Numbered from the stretch's first letter, positions 10,354 to 21,416 are shown. The stretch: DNA of 64,000 nt from Reticulitermes speratus (GCA_021186555.1 JAJKFL010000014.1:30520033-30584032); one strand, 5' to 3'. Notes: a model not told the origin generated them from the sequence alone. A program made the numbers and translations.

Positions 10354-11340
10354 CATAGTGATAAATGTTCTAATAATAACATTACTTCTAATTGGGGTAC
10401 TGTTAAGCATTGTGTACCGCAGGGATCAATACTAGGACCGCTACTATTTTTACTGTACATAAACGATATACCTAAAGTCACAATTAATATGAATTCAATT
10501 GTTAACCTTAAAACAATACTATTTGCGGATGATACAAGTGTAATCATCAACAGCCCCAATTTTTTTAAATTTTGAACGAAATATTAATATGGTTGTTAAA
10601 AATATGAATGAATGGTTCAATGCAAATTTACTCTCCTTAAATTTTGATAAAACTCATTTTATGAAATTTCAAACTAAAAACAACTCTCTTATCGACATGA
10701 ATATTACTAACAACAACAAAATAATATCAAACACATCTAATCTAAAATTTCTAGGAATCATAATTGATAACACATTGTCCTGGAAAAATCATATTGATAT
10801 GATTGCTCCTAAATTAAGCCAGGCCTGTTTTGTAGCTAGAGTGATCAAACAGTTTTTATCACGAGATACTCTAAAGATGATTATGCGTACTTCCACTCCA
10901 TTATGACTTATGGGCTAATATTTTGGGGAAATTCCTCACATAGTGGAAATATCTTTAAGCTACAAAAGAGAATCATTAGAATAATAATGGGAGCAGGACC
11001 TAGAGATTCTTGTAGAGAACTTTTTAAAATTTTAAAAATATTACCTTTAACAGCTTAATATATTTTTTCTTTATCCCTGCTAACAATAAAAATTTATTTA
11101 AGGAAAATCCTGAAGTACACAACATTAAAACTAGGAATAACTCTAATCTTTTTCAACCATCATCTCAGTTAACAATTTATCAGAAGGGACCTTGCTATTT
11201 TGGCATCAGGGTGTATAATAATCTTCCCTCCAAAATAAGGAAACTATCACATAATATTAATCATTTTAAAGCAGCTCTTAGGGATTTCCTACAAATCCAT
11301 TCTTTTTATACTTTAGCGGAATACTTTGATTACAAAAATA
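10354..11340 (+). pseudogene. LINE family A copy 2: reverse transcriptase, second part
   Basis: Resumes with S-N-W-G-T-V-K-H-C-V-P-Q-G-S and continues to the catalytic F-A-D-D near 10520. A frame change near 10572 leads into the 10589-10906 frame (F-L-G-I-I-I-D-N-T-L-S-W-K-N-H). Further shifted pieces include G-L-I-F-W-G-N-S-S-H and R-D-S-C-R-E-L-F-K, ending near 11340. Several frameshifts and stops make it nonfunctional. Confidence 0.82.
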
Positions 11341-12716
11341 ATTAATTGTCTTTTATATTCTATTTATATACATTGTTTGTTTGAGTTTTGATGTGCTCAT
11401 CTGGTTAATTGGGATGAGCATTTTATACATATTTTGTGTTCTCTGATGTGATACAGTCAATTGTTCTCTTGGGAATTGTGTTTTGTATGTGTAACTGTTG
11501 TGTATTGTATTTTTTTCACTTGTATTGCATGTCTTGTGATTTGTATTGCTTGTATTGTGTTTTGCTGTTATGTTTTGACTTGTTCCATATCCAAAGGCTG
11601 GGTTGCCTGATTTGGATTTCTGAATGTGAAATAAATGAATGAATGAATGACTTCTCACCTGCCAGCCAAATATTGCCGGTTTTGTCATAATGAATTTTTG
11701 GCAGAGTTGACTCTAGTTCTGCATCATGTGTGTGTACAATGTTGTGAAACTAGGGTGTTTATAAATGCTTTCCTAATGGAAAAAGAATTCATTGGGCTTG
11801 CAGTGTAGTGGTTCTGAAGCTAGCCCAAGCTGGCGTTCATGTAGACAATTGTTTGTGCCAGGCTAGTTACATGACAGACTGTGATGTTAATAAAGAGGCG
11901 GTAGTGATAAGATGTTCCAGTGCCGTACATAATCAAATTCAGGCGTAGCATTGTCGTTAAACATATTCGAGTGTCTCTCATGCTACTGTTTTGATAAATT
12001 TGTCAGTATCCTGCTATCATGTCTCTGTGCTTCTGACATGTAACATTCCCTGAGTAAAGCCACGCTCAATGGCCGAGACATCCGGACAGCTTATTGTTGT
12101 AGCGAAATTTGGACGGCCACACTGTATTACACAACCTGCGTGCAACGGAAAAAAAAAAAAAATCGGTCCCTTGTGGTTCCATTATGGGCAGGTTTCACTG
12201 TATTATAAATTCAATTTTACTGTTGACTGTTAAAATAATCTTTTAACACACAACACTGCTTGTAGTAGCAAACAATTAGGTGAATTGTTTTCATCTGTGC
12301 AGCCATGGGTGTGAACTTTACACAGCAGCAGACTTGCACTCAAGTATTGATGATGCCTACTACAAGAATTGGACTAGTTAGGCCCTGAAGATGTTGATGC
12401 TAGTTCTTAGGTATGTGTGGAAAATAACCTTGCCACATGTGGCATTTCCAGCATTGACAAATTATATGATGATTGTGTGGGTGGAGGGAGCAGTGGGTAA
12501 GATGAAGACAAACATGACCCTGCAACAATGCTGAGTTTTGCCGAAGCATAAAGTGCTTCCCATGTTAAATGTTTTGTAGTTTTACATTAGTACTTCCCAA
12601 AGTATGTGTGCAGTGCACAATATGGCTGTTTTTTGTAGTTCCTTGATGTTGCGCTTTCCCAGTATGTTGCTCAGGTATTTTGAGATGGTTCCAGTTGCCC
12701 CTGTTATTACTGGCAT

Positions 12717-12772
12717 CTTACTACTACTACTACTACTACTACTACTGCTACTACTACTACTACTACTACTAA
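12717..12772. repeat. (CTA)n microsatellite
   Basis: About 18 CTA units with a single CTG interruption. A poly-leucine frame across it is an artefact. Confidence 0.95.
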
Positions 12773-12927
12773 GCTTATTCTATTACACTGTCTTTCAAGA
12801 ACTTTATAATTTCATAGTATGCATATACAATATCCATTATATCCATTAGTTCTGATAAATATCCTCATGTCATATTCTGAGATTTAATTGTCCCACTATT
12901 GCCTTATGTCCAAGTCAATTAATTTCT

Positions 12928-12933
12928 TTTATT
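12928..12933 (-). terminator. Candidate polyadenylation signal of the ASRGL1 gene
   Basis: Minus-strand AATAAA lies about 52 bp beyond the stop codon at 12985, a normal distance for a 3' end. This was assigned from sequence only. Confidence 0.5.
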
Positions 12934-12984
12934 TCCATTTCATTACAATTCACTGAAAAATTTCCAGACATCTTTTGGGTTGTC

Positions 12985-13187
12985 TTATGCATCTTCACAG
13001 AATTGGTCATCTTTGTCAATTCCAGAGTAAACCTTCCCTCTGCACTGATAAGCCCATGCCATTCGATTAGACGTAAAACCAATGCCAACTTCCCCTTTGT
13101 TCGATACAGTAATGGCCCCTGCAGATTTTCCAACTTTCTCTGTCATTGCTTTGCAACCATCTACAGTTGCCTCACGTGCGGATTTAC
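12985..13187 (-). CDS. ASRGL1: Isoaspartyl peptidase/L-asparaginase, coding exon 6 (last)
   Basis: The last exon runs from an acceptor TTTTTTAG|GT at 13187 to a TAA at 12985-12987. It completes the beta-chain end of the Ntn-hydrolase with K-S-A-G-A-I-T-V-S-N-K-G-E-V-G-I-G-F-T and M-A-W-A-Y near the C-terminus. Phase 1 on entry matches the donor of exon 5. The family removes isoaspartyl residues from peptides and hydrolyses L-asparagine. It is made as a precursor that self-cleaves before the catalytic Thr encoded in exon 4. Confidence 0.92.
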
Positions 13188-14099
13188 CTAAAAAACAAAG
13201 GTTTTTGCTTATCAGAAGTACTTGGACAAACATTATTAAAAACATACATTAAAGACATAGCATCAAAAAGCAAACTTTATGACCTTTTTGCCAATGTTGT
13301 GGAAAGGACAATACTATGACGCATGAATTAATGCAGAAATACAGTGTACTGGTGCTACAAAATAATATTCTTACAAAGATTCATCACATTCATCATGAAA
13401 CCACAGCTATCAAGATAGCTCCTCAACTGAGATCTGAATCAGGAGTATAACATTTTAGTAACACATTTTCAAAGAATGCAATATGACAACATGGCAGCCT
13501 CATAGAATTTGCATCTGGCTTGTCACTTTATGGCATTAACTGAAGGGACCCTGAAGCTAGACATGTGAAATTTGATACAAAGTTCCTACATTGACGACAA
13601 AATTTGTATAAAGCTTCTTTTATGTTCATTAAAAATTAAAAACTTAGAAATTGAGTGTAATTTGTAAGTTATGACTAGTGTATAGTAGTGGATATGCAGG
13701 AAAGTAACTTACACGTGTACAAATTTATGATTTACAAGTTTATAACTCCTGCAAGTTTTAAAGACAAACATGTATCAATAGTTCTTCCCGGAGCCTGATA
13801 TTATGATAACTGTACTGTTTCTTGAACTAATAAGGTTGTTTCTAGGCAGTCACATTTTAACATGGGCCTCTTATGTCAGAGGTAGCCATGTGCCCATCAT
13901 ATGACAGGCTCTCATGATGACTCACTATTCCATGTCCTCGTTCATCACTCATTTCCTTCTCCTGACAGCAAACGAAGCGTTGATTTCATCTACTGGAGTG
14001 CTGTCGTGTGATTGCGTTACACTATTATATGCTCAGCTCTTACCTTACTATTTATTTCAAACAATTCAGTCACCAATAATGATTACATCTAATGCACCT

Positions 14100-14835
14100 C
14101 TAAACCGAATGTATAGCGGGGTTTTATTGGAAGTAGAATGGGATGAAAATTGTCGGGAGACAAAAATTGAAAGGATAGTCCCGGTGTACCATAAAACAGA
14201 TGTATTAGGTTTGCAAACCTTTCTTCGGGAAAAGTTTAGCTTATGGGCTGGAAATGGTAGTAGCGTGGAGGAGATATGGAAAAGCTATAAGGAAATAGTC
14301 TTTGAGGGTATAGAACGTTTTGTACCACATAAAATTCTGAGTAAAAATCCGGATCCGGAATATTATACGAAGGAAGTAAAACGACTTAAGGTAAAGGTGA
14401 GGAGAGTTTACAATAAGCGAAAATTTGGAGGGCATTACCAAGCAGAGCTGAAACGTTTATCCAAAGAGTTACTGATAGCAAAAAAGAAGGCTCAGGAGAC
14501 ATTCTTAAGTTCGGTCTTACAAAACGAAGGTAAATGCTGGGCAGAGTTTTATAAGTATGTTAAAAGACGTAAAGGTAATAGAGAAAATATTCCTGCGATC
14601 AAGGGCATTAATGGAAATCTCATCACCGAACCAATAGAAAAGGCCAACTCCCTAAACTCTTATTATGCGTCTGTATTCAGTTGCGAACGAAATACCCTGC
14701 AGATCCAATCAACGGATTCAGGAAAACCGTTCACCATTAATATCAACATTTTACGGAAACGACTATCAGCAATCGGGAGAAATAAATCCGTCGGACCAGA
14801 TGGCATTCCTGGGGAAATTTTTAAAGTTAGGTGGG
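14100..14835 (+). pseudogene. LINE B ORF2: inter-domain region, frameshifted from the RT
   Basis: Part of the 13914-14936 frame. Homologous sequence begins about G-V-L-L-E-V-E-W-D-E-N-C near 14120, runs through V-P-H-K-I-L-S-K-N-P-D-P-E-Y-Y, A-E-F-Y-K-Y-V-K-R-R-K-G and K-S-V-G-P-D-G-I-P-G-E-I-F-K, and then leaves frame. The following RT is in another frame from about 14830, so one frameshift separates them. The upstream portion of the frame (13914-14100) is probably not element sequence. Confidence 0.8.
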
Positions 14836-16221
14836 GAAGCCATGATTCCATATCTCGCGAGATTGCTGGGTATAACGATGAACAACAATTCTATCCCAGG
14901 GGACTGGAAAAAAGCTATAGTGGTTCCTATTTATAAAGGGGGAGATCGATCGGTAGTGGGAAACTATAGACCGGTCAGTTTAACCTCAGTAGTTTGCAAA
15001 CAAATGGAGCACGTTATAGCAGGGTATCTAAGGCAAGTCCGGGAAATGGGTGAGTGGTTATATGAGGGTCAGCATGGATTTAGACCAGGGTACTCATGCG
15101 AAAGTCAAGTAGTCACAGTTTGTCAAGATATTGCTGATTCACTGGACAAGGGAGTCAGGACTGACGCGATTATAATAGATTTTTCAAAGGCTTTTGATTT
15201 AGTCCCACATGATAGGCTGCTTACAAAAATTGCGGAAACCGGAGTGGACTTGAGGGTAGTGGTATGGATAAAGGAATTTCTCTTAGGACGTTCGCAAAGA
15301 GTTAGAGTAGACGGACAACTATCTGAGGAAGTCAGAGTAACGTCGGGAGTGCCGCAAGGGAGCGTATTAGGTCCGTTGCTGTTCCTCGCTTATGTTAATG
15401 ATATTTGGAAAAACATTGAGTCAAATATACGGCTTTTCGCTGATGATTGTATAATATACAGGAGGATAATCGATAGTAGTGACATTGAAATTTTGCAGAC
15501 AGACTTAAATAGATTAGGGGAATGGGCGGTTGAAAATGAAATGAGGATAAATCCAGGTAAAAGTAAAGCAGTAAGCTTCAATAGAGCTAGGGTGAAAGGT
15601 ACACTGAGGTATTGTATTGGGGATCAACTAATTCCAGAGGCAAATAGCTTTAAGTATTTAGGAATAATTATACGCAGCGACCTAAGCTGGGCAGATCATG
15701 TAAATTATACACTAAGAAAATCATGGAAGGCTCTTCATTTCGTAATGCGTATACTCAAAAGGGCAAATAATAATACGAAACGTTTAGCTTATACGGCACT
15801 AGTGAGACCGATACTTGAGTATGGAGCGGTGTGTTGGGACCCATACAGAGAAGGTCAGGTAAGCGCTTTGAATCGCGTGCAAAAGAGAGCGGCAAAATTT
15901 GCAAATAATACAAATGAATCGGGTTGGGAAACATTGACACAGCGTAGAGCGATAGCCCGAATATGCGCCCTTTTCAAAGCATACACCGGGGGACGGGCTT
16001 GGAAAACGATAGGGGATAGACTGCTAAAACCATGCTACCTGGGTAGGGACGATCATAGTCGGAAAATTAGGACTAGGAAACAAAGAACAGATGTAGGTAA
16101 ATATTCCTTTGTAAATAGGACCATAAAAAGCTGGAACCAATTACCTCCAAGCGTACTAGCGACTTTCCCCTGTAAATTAAGCACTTTTAGAAAAAGGGTC
16201 AAGAAAGTCATTACAAGCTAA
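14830..16221 (+). CDS. LINE B reverse transcriptase
   Basis: A long frame of which the first 55 or so codons are out-of-frame shadow; real RT begins near 14830 (K-L-G-G-E-A-M-I-P-Y-L). Motifs are N-Y-R-P-V-S-L-T-S-V, Q-H-G-F-R-P-G-Y-S-C, I-I-D-F-S-K-A-F-D-L-V (motif A Asp), S-G-V-P-Q-G-S-V-L-G-P-L-L, and catalytic F-A-D-D near 15437. Then come N-P-G-K-S-K, F-K-Y-L-G-I-I, a thumb, and W-N-Q-L-P-P at the C-terminus. It is intact to the stop at 16221, but the frameshift upstream disconnects it from the rest of ORF2. No RNase H domain is seen. Confidence 0.88.
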   Translation, partial: GGEAMIPYLARLLGITMNNNSIPGDWKKAIVVPIYKGGDRSVVGNYRPVSLTSVVCKQMEHVIAGYLRQVREMGEWLYEGQHGFRPGYSCESQVVTVCQDIADSLDKGVRTDAIIIDFSKAFDLVPHDRLLTKIAETGVDLRVVVWIKEFLLGRSQRVRVDGQLSEEVRVTSGVPQGSVLGPLLFLAYVNDIWKNIESNIRLFADDCIIYRRIIDSSDIEILQTDLNRLGEWAVENEMRINPGKSKAVSFNRARVKGTLRYCIGDQLIPEANSFKYLGIIIRSDLSWADHVNYTLRKSWKALHFVMRILKRANNNTKRLAYTALVRPILEYGAVCWDPYREGQVSALNRVQKRAAKFANNTNESGWETLTQRRAIARICALFKAYTGGRAWKTIGDRLLKPCYLGRDDHSRKIRTRKQRTDVGKYSFVNRTIKSWNQLPPSVLATFPCKLSTFRKRVKKVITS

Positions 16222-16239
16222 GGGTTTTTAAGTGAGGAT

Positions 16240-16330
16240 TAAATAAGAATAAGGGATGTGAAGTGAAGGGGTGTGAAGTGATGTGAAGTGAAGTGCTTTG
16301 GTTTCAAAGTGAAGTGAAGTGAAGTGAATT
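16240..16330 (+). repeat. GTGAA-rich short tandem repeat in the LINE B 3' UTR
   Basis: Imperfect repeats of GTGAAGTGAA directly after the RT stop codon. Confidence 0.8.
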
Positions 16331-16429
16331 AAGTTCTTGGGAGATATAATTATCATGTACTATGGTCTGACTTTACACTGAGGATATTCTAACGCACTGA
16401 AATTAACTAATGTGTGGGTGTTTTTTGTA

Positions 16430-17175
16430 ATGTGCGTGTGTTTTTTTTTCTTGTATTGTGTATAGGTGTTTTTGTAAGGTGTGGATGTTTTTGTAAGGTG
16501 TGGATGTTTTGTAATGTGTGTATGGTGTTCTCATATGTGTACTAGTATTTACTGTATGTATTTTGTTTTGTATGTGTATGGGTGTTTTTGTAAGGTGTGG
16601 ATGTATTTGTAAGGTATGGTGTTCTAATATGTGTACTTGTATTTACTGTATGTATTTTGTTTTGTATGTGTATGGGTGTTTTTGTAAGGTGTGGATGTAT
16701 TTGTAAGGTATGGATGTTTTTGTAAGGTGTGGATGCTTTTGTAAGGAGTGGATGCTTTTGTAAGGTGTGGATGTTTTTGTAATGTGTGTACGGTGTTTCT
16801 AATGTGTGTACTTGTATTTACTGTATGTATTTTTTTTTGTATGTGTATGGGTGTTTTTGTAAGGTGTGGATGTATTTGTAAGGTGTGGATGTTTTTGTAA
16901 GGCGTGGATGCTTTTGTAAGGAGTGGATGCTTTTTTAAGGTGTGGATGTTTTTGTAATGTGTGTACGGTGTTCTAATGTGTGTACTTGTATTTACTGTAT
17001 GTTTTTTTTCTGTATGTGTATGGGTGTTTCTGTAAGGTGTGGATGTATTTGTAAGGTGTGGATGTTTTTGTAAGGTATGGATGCTTTTTTAAGGTGTGGA
17101 TGTTTTTGCAATGTGTGTACGATGTTCTAATGTATGTACTTGTATTTACTGTATGTATTTTGTTTTGTAATTGTG
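16430..17175 (+). repeat. GT-rich minisatellite in the LINE B 3' UTR
   Basis: About 0.75 kb of imperfect repeats built from a roughly 20-bp unit close to GTAAGGTGTGGATGTTTTT. A higher-order block includes TGTACTTGTATTTACTGTATG and recurs about five times at intervals of about 100-180 bp. It lies between the RT stop and the conserved 3' end of the LINE, so it is part of the element. Confidence 0.9.
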
Positions 17176-17298
17176 TATAGTTTGTTTTGTATTGTTACTT
17201 TTATGTATATTATATGTCCATTTGTATTGTGTGTACTAGTGTAAGGACTACTGCCACCGGGTGAAAACCCAATTGCAGTAAATAATAATAATAATAAA

Positions 17299-18234
17299 AT
17301 TCTCATATGCGTGCATCAGCAGAGGATTAATTAATTTCAAGAACTCAATCAACAACCTGATTATTCTATGGCCCTACGGCAAACCTTGCACAGAACACTA
17401 TCTCAATTATAAAAAGTTTTTCTTTGGCCTTTGTACGTACCTCACAGAGAACACAATTTCTTGTATTATTGACTCACTGCTAAACTGTTTCTTGGACCAT
17501 AATATTCACACACTACTCCATGGCCTCTTTCACTGAAGTGCTGCTACCTGCTTATGCTATGTTGTATTGTATGCTTGACAGGAAACCATTTCTTTGGCTT
17601 CACCACATACCTCACAGAGAACACAGTAAAAAATGGTAACCATGGCCATGTGTGACTCACTCACACACATCAAGGTATTATGAAAAGTAGATGCCAATAA
17701 ACAACAAATCATGGAAACATAACAGAAATACTTGTACATGCTTTACTCACACTTCTAGCCTTGTCAATGCAGCATAAATAATTTTGAGACAGTCAATTAA
17801 CATGGTTTAAATTAGTATTTGTGCAAATACATGTGCAAAGAAAATACTTCTGATAGCAAGACTCAAACTACCAAATTTGCTCTCCAAGGAGTACTAGTCT
17901 CCTGTCTAGTTCAGTTGGCTAAAAGTGAACATGGATGCTTAAGTCTTCAAATACACTTCAGCTGTGGAACCTAGTCACACATCTTGGAGAATTAATAAAT
18001 TTTAATCCATGTTTGCCTTTAAATTTGGCAAATACACGGTGTCGCTGGTGTTAACAGATATCTGGTGTAAGTGTAATGGATGGAAGGTAGAGAACAGACA
18101 CACACAAACAGGGAAATCATGAATGATTGGGATTATGATGGCAGCTGTATGCTAATATCACATCTTAGAACATTTTAGGCACTTGATTTTTAACTTGATA
18201 GAATTCATCCCGATGTGCTTTAATAATATTTACA
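17299..18234. other. Intron sequence with a possible SINE
   Basis: Mostly unassigned. A minus-strand tRNA-like segment spans about 17850-17925 and is listed separately. Confidence 0.5.
17850..17925 (-). mobile_element. Possible tRNA-derived SINE head
   Basis: On the minus strand an A-box-like TAGCCAACTGAACTAGA is followed about 45 bp later by a weak B-box-like GGTAGTTTGAGTC. It could be a decayed SINE. The boxes are imperfect. Confidence 0.4.
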
Positions 18235-18285
18235 GCAACATAAAACGTTCAGTCCAACACAACTGTGTTTTATTTAATAGCTACG

Positions 18286-19580
18286 AAGGACGTCCAGAAA
18301 GTAAAGATACAAACGCAATAAAATTTTTACAAATATTTATTAACAAAATCAAGTGAAAAAACTCATAACACATACCTTTAGCTATTTTTCAACATAATCA
18401 CCACCTTTGTCAAGGCATTTGTTTAGCGTAGATACTAGTTTTTGTATTCCGATGTCATAGAACTCCGCCGCCTGGGCACGCAACCATGTAGTGACTTCAT
18501 TTTTCACCTCTTCGTCTTCGTGAAACTTCTGGCCGGCCAGATGTTTCTTTAAATGCAAAAACAAATGGAAATCGCTGGGAACGAGGTCTGGGCTGTGAGC
18601 GGAATGGTCTGAAACTCTGCTACTGCTGCATTGCTCTTGCAGTGTGCGCCCTTGCATTGTCGTGCAGTACGCAGATGCTGCAAGTCAGCATCCCTCGTCT
18701 TCTGTTCTGAATTGCACGTCTAAGCCTTTTCAGTGTTTCACAATATGTCACAGTGTTTATGGTGGTCCCGTGAGGCATAAAATCAACCAGAAGAACTTCC
18801 TTTCGGTCCCAGAAGACAGCCGTCATGATTTTCTTGGTTGAGGTTGATGTTTTTCATGGGAGAATGAGTGTGGTGCCACTCCATCAACTGTTGTTTGCTC
18901 TTTCAGGTGTGTGGTGAAACACCCATGTTTCGTCCCCTGTCACGACGGAGTCAAGGAACTCATCACCTTTTTCTGAGTAGCGTGTGAGAAACGTTAGCGC
19001 AGAGTACCCATTCGGTTTTTCTTGTGGGTTTCAGTCAACATTTTTGGTACCCACTGTGCACACAGCTTGCGGTAGTCTAACTTCTCTTTCACAATCTCAT
19101 GAACCAACCATTTGGACACTTCAGGGATCATTTCATGCAGTTCATTGATCATCACATGCCTGTCAGCACGAATGTTTTCTTCAACTGTTTGAACAAGATC
19201 ATTGTTTATCAAAGATGGCCTACCAGTCCTTTGTTCATCATGAACGTCTGTTCTTCCTGCATTAAATTCACGACGCCACTTTGCCACATTCTGCCTGTTC
19301 ATAACATCACCATAAACACTAACAATTTGATGATGAATTTCAGCTGGAGCATCTCCTTTCGCATTGAGAATTGAATAACAGAATGCATTTCACACTTGTT
19401 GGGATTTGGAACTGACAAGTCCATTTTAAACTCGCACAACACACAAACGTGTTGCTGAGAACAAGTGCAATGATGGCAGCGAAGTGAGTGGGAGTATGCT
19501 AGACACAACAGTGTTGCCACCTTCACAGCGGTGATTTCCCTTCCCCTCCCACCTGTGCTGTATCTTTAATTACTGCATAT
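18286..19580 (-). mobile_element. mariner-like DNA transposon 1
   Basis: About 1.3 kb, transposase on the minus strand. The ends share a short inverted TAAAGATACA/TGTATCTTTA motif (left near 18301-18312, right near 19558-19570). Exact termini could not be fixed. It is inserted within fold-back 2. Confidence 0.75.
18382..19440 (-). pseudogene. mariner 1 transposase, broken
   Basis: A helix-turn-helix N-terminus (W-R-R-E-F-N-A-G-R-T-D-V, then D-E-Q-R-T-G-R-P-S) is at 18994-19302. The first catalytic Asp in V-T-G-D-E-T-W lies near 18925-18945, the second in L-H-D-N-A-R-A-H-T-A near 18645, and the third in H-S-P-D-L-V-P-S-D-F-H-L-F near 18590. The C-terminus ends G-G-D-Y-V-E-K. These lie in three frames: a frameshift before 19302, a stop after the first catalytic block, and another shift near 18650. 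All DD34D residues survive but not in one frame. Confidence 0.85.
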
Positions 19581-19608
19581 CTAGCCTGATCATGGACAAT
19601 ATCTAGAC

Positions 19609-20090
19609 CAATGGTTCCCAAAGTGGGCGGTACCGCCCCCTGGGGGGCGGTGGGATTACCGAGGTGGGCGCTAATAGGTACGAGTGGTGGAAGGAGGCGG
19701 TGTTATTATCACAGGGGGGCACTAGTAACGAGTAGTGCATTCTTTTATAATAAAATTCAAATAAAGTAATTTTTGTGTTAAAAATAAAAAATGAACTAAA
19801 TTTCTTAGTATTTTAATTTATGAATCTTATTCAAGCACATATTATTTTGTTAATAAACTATTGCTAGATGAATTATTGTTAATCATAAAAAATATAATAA
19901 ATTTTAATTTATTAATTAACACATAAAACATTAAGTTTAACTCTATATATTTTATTTAAACGATTTTTTAAATATAAAATAAAAGTGGAAACAAAAGCGC
20001 ATTTATGTTTTTTAAAAAAGGTAGGGGGGCGCTGTGGGTGTGTATATGGAACCAAGGGGGCGGTGGACCAAAAAAGTTTGGGAACCACTG
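19609..20090 (+). mobile_element. hAT-type MITE (482 bp)
   Basis: Terminal inverted repeats CAATGGTTCCCAAA (left) and TTTGGGAACCACTG (right) are the classic hAT ends. The flanking 8-bp target duplications ATCTAGAC and CTCTAGAC match at 7 of 8 positions. Internal G-rich subterminal sequence is followed by AT-rich filler without coding capacity. It was mobilised in trans by a hAT transposase. Confidence 0.9.
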
Positions 20091-20162
20091 CTCTAGACCG
20101 AAACATGTAGCTACTGAATAAAACACAGTTGTGTTTTAGACTGACCACTTTATGTTGTTTTG

Positions 20163-20827
20163 AATCTTGAGTTTTGTTGCACAGAATGCACCACATTGGC
20201 AGTTTGTAATTTCTACTGCTACCTATACTTTACTACTTATACAACATTTTTTTTTCTTTTTGCAAAATTGGTTTACTTAAATAAAATTTAGAAACAGTAT
20301 GGCCTAAAATTATATCTAATATGCCTCCAGCTCCAGACCCTGCCATTGCCCAACAATCCTACATGCATATTACAGGCTTTTCTTAAAATCCGTAGTATTT
20401 ATGGCACTCATTTGCAAAAGGTTTGCTGTCCCTGAAATGGGCAATGCAACAGCTCACACTGCAGACCATTTCCAGCACCTTCCTTAAACCTCTGGCTCCA
20501 GAAATTAAATTCCTGGTACAATCTGCAAAACCCCACAATTAAAAATACGGAATTAAAGTTTTTCAAGAAAACTCTTACCAGCCCCCCCCCCCCCCCACAA
20601 AAGAAAAGGGCTCTACAAGAATGGTGACAACTGGCTAACACACACACTACATTGCTCAGGAAATGAACCCGGCATCCTGAAACACAGCGTGTCATTCCAC
20701 ACCAAAGGATTAAATATGGCAAGTAAAAACCTAATGTTAAGTACAATAGTGAAATAAAACCTGCAGAATCACACTCACAGAAAAACAGAATTGCCCACTA
20801 TCACATGAAACAGTCTCAGCACAGAGT
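20163..20827. other. Intron sequence with a SINE-like segment and a poly-C run
   Basis: A C run at 20582-20596. A minus-strand tRNA-like B box (GGGTTCATTTCC near 20660-20671) with an A-box-like sequence about 40 bp upstream suggests a SINE at about 20560-20715. The rest is unassigned. Confidence 0.5.
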
Positions 20828-21416
20828 GAGATTGATTGATTGTATTATATTCCATTGGATCCAGTACAGGTTTAACAACCAAAGGATATGGAATATGTCA
20901 TACATCTACCAATATATATGAATACAAAATCACAGTAATTGTCTCTGATATAGAATATTATGTGAACCACAATTAATGTCCCAATTACAGCATTATACAA
21001 TCTATTATTCATTAAAGAAATACATCCAGACTATAGAAGCAATGTGTGGTTAAATAAGTCTTCAATAAACTTTTACATATCTTTACATCATTCGTACATT
21101 CTTTAAGAGCAGTTGACAATTTATTAAAAAGTTTCACACCATGTTAGTAAATGGGTGTGGAAGCAGATGGAAGATAAAAATTTTTACTTTGTCTAGTCGA
21201 TACACCATGTCTTTCATAATTTGTAATAAAATAGACTTTGTTCTTCACCACAAATAAAAGTATTGATAAGATGTATTGAGATTTTAATGGCAATACTCCT
21301 AACCTCTTAAACAAATTCCTACATGAATCCCTAACCCTACTGCCTGTTATAATTCTTATTGCTCTTTTTTTGCAATCTAAAAATATTCTGACTGTGTGGT
21401 GAATTTTCCCAGAATA
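20828..21416 (-). mobile_element. LINE family A, copy 4 (3' fragment)
   Basis: Minus-strand RT C-terminus containing A-I-R-I-I-T-G-S-R-V-R-D-S-C-R and S-K-N-F-Y-L-P, close to the end of the RT at 3997-5379. The 3' tail is a GATT repeat (minus strand AATC) at 20828-20839. The 5' side is cut off where the mariner begins. Confidence 0.85.

Larger units (their letters stand above)
5941..11651 (+). mobile_element. LINE family A, copy 2, near full length with nested insertions
   Basis: Plus-strand copy that begins with endonuclease sequence near 5944, passes through RT pieces, and ends in a 3' UTR with an AATG tandem tail at about 11630-11651. It is split by a reversed relative (about 7350-8024) and by a hAT-derived block with its own palindrome (about 8527-10353). 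On both sides of each insertion the protein resumes where it left off, which proves nesting. Frameshifts and stops show it is dead. Confidence 0.82.
11341..12984. other. LINE 3' UTR, then intergenic DNA and ASRGL1 3' region
   Basis: 11341-11651 is the 3' UTR and AATG tail of LINE copy 2. From 11652 to about 12700 I recognise no gene. A poly(A) run at about 12150 and an end-like segment resembling pogo termini (TTTCACTGTA at 12197-12206) are present. A CTA microsatellite lies at 12717-12772. Confidence 0.5.
14100..17298 (+). mobile_element. LINE family B (non-LTR retrotransposon, 5'-truncated)
   Basis: Begins within the region between endonuclease and RT near 14100, carries an RT to 16221, then a long 3' UTR with a minisatellite, and ends in an AAT/TAA tail at about 17278-17298. 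The 3' UTR just before the tail contains ACTACTGCCACCGGGTGAAA, which looks like a conserved LINE 3' end. The family differs in sequence from LINE A (IYKGGDRSVVGNYRPVSLTS instead of LFKKGDKKDIKNYRPISLLT). Confidence 0.85.
18235..20162 (+). mobile_element. Fold-back element 2, split by a mariner and a hAT MITE
   Basis: A left arm at about 18235-18283 is the reverse complement of a right arm at about 20109-20162 (both contain CACAACTGTGTTTTATT or its complement). Between them sit a mariner (about 18286-19580) and a 482-bp MITE (19609-20090). Removing the MITE joins CCTGATCATGG…TCTAGAC to CGAAACATGTAGC, the hammerhead-like layout seen in the other fold-backs, with stem I TAGC/GCTA. The core has C in place of G8, so this copy is expected to be inactive. 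Confidence 0.65.

Noticed and set aside
12604-12849. Poly-leucine membrane protein
   Set aside because: The frame is made by the CTA microsatellite.
16430-17175. CRISPR-like array
   Set aside because: Repeats are GT-rich, unequal and without unique spacers, and they lie in a LINE 3' UTR in a eukaryotic genome.
18915-18950. GTTTCG/CATGTTTC similarity to the ribozyme core
   Set aside because: It is the V-T-G-D-E-T-W codons of mariner read in antisense; no CTGA or stems.
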